The notes under the pieces are model-generated. The model searched no databases. It saw only the letters and a program-made list of their open reading frames with translations, and was not told the DNA's origin. From Candidatus Melainabacteria bacterium (GTDB lineage Bacteria; Cyanobacteriota; Vampirovibrionia; Obscuribacterales; Obscuribacteraceae), in contig JACRFZ010000087.1 of assembly GCA_016212515.1 (NCBI GenBank), forward strand, positions 186,001 through 250,000: a DNA stretch of 64,000 bases, given 5' to 3'. The translations under genes were made by a program, and so were the position numbers. Positions 25,201 through 33,490 of the stretch are shown here, piece after piece (position 1 is the first letter of the stretch; the number at the start of each line of letters is the position of its first letter).

Positions 25201-28200
25201 GTGGCAACCGATGTAAAGCACCTCCCCAAAGACGGCGGCGACGATAAATCGCAGCCGGAGGCTGCCGTTGCCGCCAAGGTAGTGCAGGAATTCACGCCCA
25301 AAGACAATCAGGAACAAAGCCAGGCCGCTCAAAAGACTCGCAGTGATTCCAGCACAGCCGCCGTTTTACCCGCGGTAACCATCGAAGAAGGCAAGGACAA
25401 GCCCAGATCCACCGACAAGCCCATTGACCGCGCCGCCCTGGAAAAAGATGCCGAAGCCCTGCGGCAAGCCACCGGCAACGACAACTACATTGCCCGCTGG
25501 GCAGACAAAGAGAAAATAATCGAACTCCTGAAAAGTCGCTCCGCCGAGGAGCGCAAAGTCATCGACGAGATCTACAAGAAAAAATACGGCGTCAACCTCG
25601 AGCAAGAAATGTCTTTCATGACCGGCTCGGACAAGACTCGCTTCTTAGGTGCCCTCAAGAGAAAGGACGGCAACCAGGAAAGTCTGGCTGCCGACCGCAT
25701 TAGTACGGCGCTGACAGAAAGGGGAGAGTGGACTGGCCGCTCCAATTCCATTATCGAGAAAGATCTGAGAGACTGCCTGCGCACGGCAAGCAGCGCCCAG
25801 GTAGCGGTTATTGCCCGGGAGTTCGAAGAGAAGACCGGCAAGCCCTTGAAACAAGCCATCGAGGAAAACAAGCACCTGAACCCTGAAACCAGGGAAGCCT
25901 TGCTCACTTATATGAAAGGCAACGACAAAAGAGAGCCGGGCGACTTTCAAAAACTGAGCGACCTGGCACTTAAGTCGGGCGACCTGCAATTCTTCAAAGA
26001 GGTGATGAAAGACGGAAGCCCGGCCGAAAGGCTGCAGTTTCTAAATGCCGACGGCGACCGGCGCATGAGAAGTCAGTGGTCCGGCTCGGACCTCAGTCAT
26101 GCCCGCGACTTTGCCCAGGCCGGCAAACTCTCGGTTGAGACACAGGTGAAGGAAAACACCGGTGTGCTCATGGACAACACCAAGGGCATCGAACTTGCAC
26201 TCTCGCGCATGACCGAAAGCGAGCGCAGCGACTATCGCATCGGGCGCCACCTGAAAGAGACGGTCAGGGGGCAGGAGAGCGTCTTGAGCGGCGCTGATCA
26301 AGAAAGGCTAAATAAGATGTCGCTGCCTGAGCGCAACAGCGTCATGGAAAAGCACACCAGCTTGCGCTCAAGCCTGGAAGCAGCCGGCAATGACACGGAG
26401 CTTGCCCGTTGGGAATCGCAGATCAACAGAAGAGGTGGTTCCATAGCTTCCGAGCTGGACAAACACCGGGGTACTTTCTGGAACGACTCAGCCCAGGAAA
26501 TCGGTACCAGCCTGGAGAACATGAGCAAGAAACAATGGGAAGAAGCCAAGGCCGACCCGCAGGGTACCAGGCGAGAACTGGAGCTTATGCTGGAAAGCCT
26601 TAATAAGACAGGCGAAGAGAAAGAGAAGCTGCTCAAAGTATTCGATACGAAAATGAAAGCCGACAGCTTCGAGGCCACAGCCGACAGCGGCAAACTTTCA
26701 GTGCTGGACCGCATGGACGAGAAATGGCATTTCTACAGAAACGACCAGGGGGGCATGCTGGAGTCCATCGCCGCAATGTCCGCAGAAGACCGGCAGCGCT
26801 ATCAGAAAGACAGAGAGTTCAAGGAAGAACTGGACAGGAAGGTAGCGCGCTACATGAGCGGCGACACCAGGGAAGAAGCAGAGCGGCTGCTTAAGCAGGT
26901 GGAAAGCAATCAAAAGCCGGAAGCTTCCATAGTGACCAAATTGACAGCCCATGCCGCAAATTTCAACACCGATGAAAACAAAGCGATCAGGGATATTCGC
27001 GATGCTTTCAATCATGATCCGAAGCTTTTAGAACGCCTAGTCAACCCCCAGAGCGAAACCGACAGGAAATTTGCCCAAGCCTTTGAAAAGGCAGGCAGAG
27101 CAGCTCTCGGTCATGACATGTATGACGACTTCGTGGGAGAGCTGCTCAAGAAGGGAGCCATCTCAAGCGAAAAGATGACCGAATTATCCAAGGGCTACTT
27201 TTCCGACGACGAAGAATCCACCTACGAAGATATCGCCCGCTCTTCCAAAGAGAACCGCGACCGGCTCTTGAACGATGCCGCCTATCAAAAGGAAGTCCTG
27301 AGTCACCTGAACGAAGACGAGAGAAAGATTGCCCTGGCCGCAGCCAGCCAGGGAGAATACCGACCGGAAGACAAGATTCGCGCCCTCTGCCTCGGCTATG
27401 GCGGCGGCAAAGATCTGGTGGAAATTCTCAAAGGCGTACCGGAAGACAAACTAGCCAGGATGAAGGCCGACTATGCCACTAAATACGGCACCAGCTTCGA
27501 AGCCGACTTGATGGACAAACTGGGTGGGCAAGACCTGGCTGAAGCCAGGAGAATCCTGGCCAAAGACAAGTCGGTAGTGGAACAGGTAGACCTGGCAAAG
27601 GACGAAGCCTACAGCACAAGAAGCGGCTTTGGAGCCGGCTTTGCCGATGTCGTCAGCTCCACAGGCAAACAAGCCGACGATGTCTTTGATACCATGCTGC
27701 AAACCGCTGCCGATGCCAACCGCGCCGGCAAAACCACAAGCCCTCAGGAAATGAAACTGATGCTTGAGGATTTTGCCAAGGCCATAGACAATCACAGGGA
27801 GACCAAGAGCGCCGCCGCCGACTACACGGCCGATGCCGTCATCGCCGGTGGTGCCATAGCCAGCGTCATCGCCACAGGCGGCACCAACTTGCCACTGCTG
27901 GCAGCCGCTCTGGCAGCGGGTGGAGCCGCCACCAAGGTAGGCACAAAGTCAGCACTCATGGGCTCAGATTACGACTTCCGGTTGAGCACGGTAGCCAATG
28001 ATGCCACCATCGGTGCCCTCACCGGTGCCACTTCTGTCTTCGGTCAGGCGCAGTTGGCGGCCGTGTTCAAAGTAGGGCAGCAGGCTGCCACCAGCGCAGC
28101 CACAGCCACTATCACCAATTTGAGCAAGGAGAGCCTGGAGGAAATTGCCAAGAAAGCCGGGGTGGAGTTGGTAGAGGGCGCGGTCAAGCCCCATGGATTC

Positions 28201-31200
28201 TTAACGGCCGGCTACGAAAAGATTCTCACGGAAGGCACCGAGAGCACCATGCGCAACCTGCTCGCCAACGGAGCCAGGAAAATCGAAGAAAAAGCCTTCG
28301 CCCCCCTGGCGGAAAAACTGGTGGATGCCGGTATAGAGGGACCGCTCAGGCAGGCAGCCGTAGCGGCGGTGCAGAAAGAGCTGACCGAACAAGCCACCAG
28401 AGAATTCACCAAGCACACAGCCAACTGGCTCGTTTATCAGGCTACTTCCCAGGGTCTCAATGCCGGTGCGGGCGGAGGCGCCAATAGTCTCACCGGAACC
28501 ATGGAAGGAGCCATGAGTTGGGATTCCAGAAAAAGCGTCGGTGAAAATCTGGCCAATGTCGGCAAACACACGGTCAATTCCACCCTGGCCGGTGCCGGCG
28601 GCGCCCTGGTTTTCGGAGCGGTGGCCAAGACCGCAGAAAGCGGCATTACCGCCTTCAAAGGCAAAGCCGTACAACTGGACGGTAACATCAAGAGCGAGGA
28701 AGTGCCTGGGGTAGCCGCCACCGGTGAAACGGCCGGCACGGTACGGGAGAGCAGAACAGCCGGAACCGGAAGAGATTCCCACTGGCGTCGCCCGGAAGGA
28801 AGCGGTGTTCAGGAAGATTTCAGCCCCGCTATGGCTTCCATAGAAAAGCCCCGCAGCCCTTCAGCCGGCGCGGGTGAGGAAAAGCTCTGGGTGCCGGTGC
28901 GAGACTGGGAGAAGCTGGGAGCGGCTGAACGCCGGGCGCTCTTTGCCGTTCTGGGAGATAATCGCAGCCCCCTGGCCTATGGCGAAGCAACCAATAAATT
29001 CATCGATACCCTGGAAAGTGTCACCGGCAAATGGCACCAGGACTTCTCCGAGATACCCGCCTTAGTCGGCAAAGAGCGGGCCCGCTTCGACCAAACCGGT
29101 CAGAAGATGAACGAGCTGCTAGACCGTTATGGCTTCCCCCGGCGCGGTGGAGAACTCGACACCGAGGCTTTTGCCAAACTGGTAAAAGACCACCCGCAAG
29201 ATAAGTTAGCATTTGAAAACTACCTGGAGGCCAGGAAGGGCTATTCGGAAGCCACCGCTCTGCAAAACCGTGCCCTGCGCGAACGGGTCGATGACGTGCA
29301 ATGGGTCATGGACGAATTCACCCAGGCTAACGGCTTACCGAAAGTGACGGTAAAGGCCGGTCAGGGGCACTATATGAGCGGCGCTGCCGCCTCTTACCGC
29401 CCCGGCGAAATCACCCTGCACCCCGACCAATTGCTGGGCAAGGGCAACTCCCTCGACTTGATCGAAGCCGGCTATCATGAGCTCACCCACCACGAGCAAA
29501 ACTTCACCATCGTTCGAAAAATAGCCGACGAACTGAAGATCGGCAATAATGCCGGTGAGGGTGAAGTGGCTCAACTGCGCAAACTCTTCAAAGAAAGAAC
29601 CAACCAGGTAATGCCCGAAAACGTTGCCCAAGAAATGCTGGCAGCCAGAGGCAAATTGGAACCAATGCCCTTGACTGCGGCAGAAAAGGTCAGGGCCGGC
29701 GCCCTGGAGCAAGCCATAGCCAAGAACGCACCAGCCGGCGAAAAGCTAGTCGAGCTGGGTAACGACTTCCGCACCATAAAAAGCCTGCTTAAGCCCTTCC
29801 AGCTCGGTAAAGACCCCAATGCCGCCTTCAAGCTTTTGCAGAGGTTGAATGAGAATGGAAGCGAAGCCCTCAATCAGCGTCTTTTCGGTACGCCGACGCC
29901 ACCAAATGCAGTGCAAGTCTTTGCCGATCGAGTGGAGGCTCATCTCAAATACGGCACCGACTCCTGGACGAAACAGGAAGCCACGGCAGCCACCAAACTA
30001 TTGCAAGAAACCATGGAGAAGCGGTTGAAGGAAATCAACCTCAGCCGTCAGGAAGTCTACCAAGATTATATGCGCACCCACGAAGTGGACGCTTTCGTAA
30101 GCGGGCAAAGAGCGCGAGCAAGCGGCATCGACAGGGGCTACAAGCCGGTGGAGCCGCCAAAGCCGGTCAGGTCCGACGAAGAAGCGGATGGACTGATCCT
30201 GGAAAATCTAGGCAGTGGCAGCCGAGAGCAAGCCAATTTGCACCTGGAGAGCCTGGGCAAAGACGTCACCGGCGGGAAAATCAGCAAACCGCGACTTTCC
30301 TTTGAGGGCGGCAGCGGTCAGGCCGGTTCCTATGACCTGGCATCCGATACAGTCACCTTCGATCATGCTTCTCTGACTGTAAAATACCCGGCCAACAAAC
30401 TGAAGACCGAACTGCGACGCCCGGAGGGCTTCCGGGAAGGGGAAGTGTTGACAATCCGCGGTCTCACCGAGGACATGCCCGGACCGGTGCGAGTTAAAGT
30501 CGTGACCGCCAACTCGGAAAGAGTCAGCCTCAAGTACGAAGGACCGCTGACCACTTCCAGGCAGGCACTGGGCAAGTATGACCAGGGGCAGGCTGAGCAA
30601 CTGGAAGAGTTTATCGTGGCAAGCATCGAACCCAGGCTCAAAGACCCGAACTTCAGCGGCGCCGCCAGTGCCGACTACTTTGTCACAAAGGCCTTGATGA
30701 AAGGCGACAACCTCAGCTCGGCAGATACCAGCGCCCTCAACTATGCCCTCAAAAATGTAGCCGACGAGCCGCAGTTTCGCCAGGCCCTTTTCCAAGAGCT
30801 GGCCGCCAGGGGTAAAGAGGGAACCCTGCCGGAGAAGACGGCTCAGCTCTGGTTCAACGAAATCGGAGAAAGGCTGAAAGCCAATCCCAAAGAACGAACC
30901 CAGGCTTATCAAGACTTCCTCGAAAGCACTCCGACGGAGATCAAAAATAGAGTTACGGCGCGGCCGGAAGCGCAAGAGGCCCTGCGCAAGGCAGGCTTAC
31001 TGGAAATGCCGGAGAGCGCTGCCCCAGTCGAGAACAGGCACTGGTCACAGGAGGAGTTGCCGCAGACCGTGCGCCAACTGGAAGACACCAAAGCCGATAT
31101 CATCCGCAAACCTGAATTTCGCCAGACTCATTCCATGGGAGAACGCAGCCAGCTCGCTGTCTGGAATTTCCTCACCAGCGAAAAAGACGGTATCTTACCC

Positions 31201-32544
31201 CGTCTCAAACAGCAAAATAAAATTAGCCAGGACTGGCAAATTTACCCGAGCGAAGCCGGCTCCCCCCTCGATAGAGCCGGTGCTGATTTCATCCTGGTCA
31301 ATAAGAAAACCGGTGATGTGCATTTCCTTGATGCCACAGCCAATGCCGATAAAAAGAACGTCTTTAAGATTCGAGAGGAAGGCGTCATCCATATCGACCA
31401 CGAAATCTTCGACGTATCCGGGGCACTGAAGGTAGACGATCTCGATGTGAATATCGCCTCCCGGGCCAGAGACTTCAAACCAGAATTGGAACAGCAGATT
31501 CTCTCATTGGTAGAGAGTCCCGCTGCACTCAAGCTCGGTGCCGATGGACCGCCCCTGCCGAGCCTCACCCGGGCCAGCGATGCAGACGCCACCAGGCAAT
31601 TGAACGCTCTCATCGACTGGGCCGAACAAAAATCGAAACTGACCGATATGGAAGCAGACAAGGCACTCTTTCACGATATGGCCGCCACCCTGGGCCGAGC
31701 CCGCAACTATTCCAACATGAAGGCCACCGAGCATGCCTCCACCACCCTGAAAGAACAGTTGGACTCGGCTGCCCGAGGGGAACTCTTGCGCTATGCCGTG
31801 GCTAGAATCAAAAACGGCAGTTACAGCAAAAATGTTCAGACAAACCCCGCCGCCGACGTGCAGTTGCATAAAGACGGACGGATAGTGCTCAAGACCACCG
31901 AAGGAGCCTATTATCACGGCGGTGCTCTGGCCGAGTCGGTGGAGGGCGCCCGCCGGCTCTTCCTGGATAGATCGGCGCTGGCGCGCTCTCTCAGCAACAA
32001 GCAAATTGAAGACCTGGGGGGCAACGCCAAAGCCCTGAAGACCCTGAGCGGCGCCGAAAGGCACGCAGCCATAGAGAAAGAGATGAAGCAAAATGCCACC
32101 TTCAGAAGAAACGTGGAACAGGCTTCTCAAGTAATGATTAGCGATCGTTCTATTATCTCCACCGGTCTGGCCCAGGGCTCCGGTGCCGCTGTCTTGAACG
32201 ACAACATCATTGGGCGCCTGCGTAGCAGAAAGGACGGAGATTTATTGCAACCGACAGCACCGCTCAAGCCCAAGGCACCGGAAACCACTGTCAGCGAGCC
32301 CCTGGACAAGACCATGCCTAAGGCCGCCCAGATTTTGAGAGAATGGCGCGAGCCGCCCGGCACGCCGGAGCAAGCCTCGGCCAATATCGCCGAGATACTA
32401 GATCTGGTTGCCGGAGAAAGCAAGGCCCTCCCGGCAGCGGAGCACGCCAGGCTGGTCAAACTGAGAGACGCCTATAAAGATCCCAATCATCCGGACCACG
32501 CCCGGGCGGTAAAGCAGGTACACGACCTGATGCTGGCAGACTGA
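25201..32544 (+). CDS. Giant protein 1 (2447 aa): annexin-like repeats, HExxH motif, conserved C-terminal domain
   Basis: No family is recognised for the whole. Residues 1-90 are disordered. Residues about 102-156 and 184-240 look like tandem annexin repeats (IIELLKSRSAEERKVIDEIY, KKKYGVNLEQEM), and another lies at about 725-790 (DLVEILKGVPEDKLARMKAD, YATKYGTSFEADLM). Residues 870-975 are Gly/Ala-rich and hydrophobic. A zinc-peptidase motif HELTH is at 1426-1430, with THEVDAFVSG (Glu1628) as a possible third ligand. The C-terminal 470 residues, shared with the second giant, contain GADFILVNKKTGDVHFLDAT (Asp2029 and Asp2044), then Lys2051. A tail with DPNHPDHARAVKQVH ends it. No signal peptide. 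The start is a GTG without a clear ribosome-binding site. Confidence 0.85.
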   Translation: MATDVKHLPKDGGDDKSQPEAAVAAKVVQEFTPKDNQEQSQAAQKTRSDSSTAAVLPAVTIEEGKDKPRSTDKPIDRAALEKDAEALRQATGNDNYIARWADKEKIIELLKSRSAEERKVIDEIYKKKYGVNLEQEMSFMTGSDKTRFLGALKRKDGNQESLAADRISTALTERGEWTGRSNSIIEKDLRDCLRTASSAQVAVIAREFEEKTGKPLKQAIEENKHLNPETREALLTYMKGNDKREPGDFQKLSDLALKSGDLQFFKEVMKDGSPAERLQFLNADGDRRMRSQWSGSDLSHARDFAQAGKLSVETQVKENTGVLMDNTKGIELALSRMTESERSDYRIGRHLKETVRGQESVLSGADQERLNKMSLPERNSVMEKHTSLRSSLEAAGNDTELARWESQINRRGGSIASELDKHRGTFWNDSAQEIGTSLENMSKKQWEEAKADPQGTRRELELMLESLNKTGEEKEKLLKVFDTKMKADSFEATADSGKLSVLDRMDEKWHFYRNDQGGMLESIAAMSAEDRQRYQKDREFKEELDRKVARYMSGDTREEAERLLKQVESNQKPEASIVTKLTAHAANFNTDENKAIRDIRDAFNHDPKLLERLVNPQSETDRKFAQAFEKAGRAALGHDMYDDFVGELLKKGAISSEKMTELSKGYFSDDEESTYEDIARSSKENRDRLLNDAAYQKEVLSHLNEDERKIALAAASQGEYRPEDKIRALCLGYGGGKDLVEILKGVPEDKLARMKADYATKYGTSFEADLMDKLGGQDLAEARRILAKDKSVVEQVDLAKDEAYSTRSGFGAGFADVVSSTGKQADDVFDTMLQTAADANRAGKTTSPQEMKLMLEDFAKAIDNHRETKSAAADYTADAVIAGGAIASVIATGGTNLPLLAAALAAGGAATKVGTKSALMGSDYDFRLSTVANDATIGALTGATSVFGQAQLAAVFKVGQQAATSAATATITNLSKESLEEIAKKAGVELVEGAVKPHGFLTAGYEKILTEGTESTMRNLLANGARKIEEKAFAPLAEKLVDAGIEGPLRQAAVAAVQKELTEQATREFTKHTANWLVYQATSQGLNAGAGGGANSLTGTMEGAMSWDSRKSVGENLANVGKHTVNSTLAGAGGALVFGAVAKTAESGITAFKGKAVQLDGNIKSEEVPGVAATGETAGTVRESRTAGTGRDSHWRRPEGSGVQEDFSPAMASIEKPRSPSAGAGEEKLWVPVRDWEKLGAAERRALFAVLGDNRSPLAYGEATNKFIDTLESVTGKWHQDFSEIPALVGKERARFDQTGQKMNELLDRYGFPRRGGELDTEAFAKLVKDHPQDKLAFENYLEARKGYSEATALQNRALRERVDDVQWVMDEFTQANGLPKVTVKAGQGHYMSGAAASYRPGEITLHPDQLLGKGNSLDLIEAGYHELTHHEQNFTIVRKIADELKIGNNAGEGEVAQLRKLFKERTNQVMPENVAQEMLAARGKLEPMPLTAAEKVRAGALEQAIAKNAPAGEKLVELGNDFRTIKSLLKPFQLGKDPNAAFKLLQRLNENGSEALNQRLFGTPTPPNAVQVFADRVEAHLKYGTDSWTKQEATAATKLLQETMEKRLKEINLSRQEVYQDYMRTHEVDAFVSGQRARASGIDRGYKPVEPPKPVRSDEEADGLILENLGSGSREQANLHLESLGKDVTGGKISKPRLSFEGGSGQAGSYDLASDTVTFDHASLTVKYPANKLKTELRRPEGFREGEVLTIRGLTEDMPGPVRVKVVTANSERVSLKYEGPLTTSRQALGKYDQGQAEQLEEFIVASIEPRLKDPNFSGAASADYFVTKALMKGDNLSSADTSALNYALKNVADEPQFRQALFQELAARGKEGTLPEKTAQLWFNEIGERLKANPKERTQAYQDFLESTPTEIKNRVTARPEAQEALRKAGLLEMPESAAPVENRHWSQEELPQTVRQLEDTKADIIRKPEFRQTHSMGERSQLAVWNFLTSEKDGILPRLKQQNKISQDWQIYPSEAGSPLDRAGADFILVNKKTGDVHFLDATANADKKNVFKIREEGVIHIDHEIFDVSGALKVDDLDVNIASRARDFKPELEQQILSLVESPAALKLGADGPPLPSLTRASDADATRQLNALIDWAEQKSKLTDMEADKALFHDMAATLGRARNYSNMKATEHASTTLKEQLDSAARGELLRYAVARIKNGSYSKNVQTNPAADVQLHKDGRIVLKTTEGAYYHGGALAESVEGARRLFLDRSALARSLSNKQIEDLGGNAKALKTLSGAERHAAIEKEMKQNATFRRNVEQASQVMISDRSIISTGLAQGSGAAVLNDNIIGRLRSRKDGDLLQPTAPLKPKAPETTVSEPLDKTMPKAAQILREWREPPGTPEQASANIAEILDLVAGESKALPAAEHARLVKLRDAYKDPNHPDHARAVKQVHDLMLAD

Positions 32545-32641
32545 GTCGACTTTGCAATAGCTTTGAAACAATGCCCCCTTAGATTAGAGGAGCCAAACAG
32601 GTTTAACACCTTACGGCCTTTTCTTAACTGAGGGACCGAAC

Positions 32642-32860
32642 ATGAACCTTACCTCCTACAGTTTTCCGCCGCTCAACCAGCAGGGTGCGTCAGAACGTGA
32701 TAGCGGCGCTCTTATAAAAATGTCCGCCGATGCATACAACACTAACAGACCGCTCAATACCGATAGATTCGTCTCAAGTGAAGCGGAAGACATACTACAA
32801 GGCTTCGCTCTGGACGTGAATTATGCAGACTCGGCACAAGTAGTGTTTGCCGTTCTCTAA
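32642..32860 (+). CDS. Small unknown protein between the giant genes
   Basis: A 72-residue acidic, soluble protein (MNLTSYSFPPLNQQG...) without membrane segments or cysteines. GAGGG lies 7 bases before its ATG. It follows the first giant gene by 97 bases on the same strand and could be co-transcribed with it. No family is recognised. Its position would suit an immunity or chaperone gene if the giant is an effector, but nothing in the sequence supports that directly. Confidence 0.5.
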   Translation: MNLTSYSFPPLNQQGASERDSGALIKMSADAYNTNRPLNTDRFVSSEAEDILQGFALDVNYADSAQVVFAVL

Positions 32861-32867
32861 TGGCTCT

Positions 32868-33368
32868 TTAGTCTCCGTCTTGCACAAACACCGGAGCGGC
32901 ACCGACCATGCCACAGGTCAGTACTCCCAGGCTGCCGGGCCAGAGATTGGATAAGTCCAACCGATCGAGGACGGCTATTCCGGAGTCACTGAGAAACTCG
33001 AGAGCATAAGCATCGAGTCGACAACTACAGGAGAGCGCCAATAGTTTAATGGCACGGCTGTGTAACCAGTAAAGACAATCCAGACTCAAACTGACATTCC
33101 TATCTAGATCTACACCGATTGGCAATCTGAGAGCCAGGGCCAGAACCAATTCAGTGTTCAAGATTTCAGCACCGGTGAAAGAACCCTCCAGTTCCAGGGC
33201 CAACACAGAAAGAATGTCGGCGGCAGTCAATTCGAGATTAGCATCGGAGGCTTCCAGACAGGACTGAGGCGGCGGCAGAACAAGGCAGGGGAAAGAAAAC
33301 TGGGGCTGCCGGCAAGAGGGATAAAAGCTCTCCGAACCAGTGGAAACAGCAGTAAAGACATCAACCAT
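32868..33368 (-). CDS. Unknown protein, Leu-rich, convergent with the small gene
   Basis: A 166-residue protein rich in Leu, Ser, Cys and Asp. Alternating hydrophobic and acidic stretches (LELTAADILSVLALELEG, DRNVSLSLDCLYWLHSRAIK) and LSDSGIAVLDRLDLSN recall an alpha/beta fold such as a STAS domain, but the match is weak. Seven or more cysteines are present, including CSC. GAGG lies 5 bases before the ATG at 33368, chosen over an open frame reaching 33449. It ends 7 bases from the stop of the plus-strand small gene. Confidence 0.5.
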   Translation of the reverse strand: MVDVFTAVSTGSESFYPSCRQPQFSFPCLVLPPPQSCLEASDANLELTAADILSVLALELEGSFTGAEILNTELVLALALRLPIGVDLDRNVSLSLDCLYWLHSRAIKLLALSCSCRLDAYALEFLSDSGIAVLDRLDLSNLWPGSLGVLTCGMVGAAPVFVQDGD

Positions 33369-33490
33369 GGAAGCCTCGTAAGTCGCCCCGAAATCGCCCG
33401 TAAAAGTTTCATTCCCACTGCCCGGTGGAATTCTACAGATGGGTGACAAACAAACAGATCAAGGCAACACAATTGGGCTCAAGACTATAA

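Noticed and set aside
31141-32544. Naming giant 1 a toxin and the small downstream gene its immunity protein
   Set aside because: The order of domains suggests it, but no motif proves activity or pairing, so it is kept as a hypothesis only.
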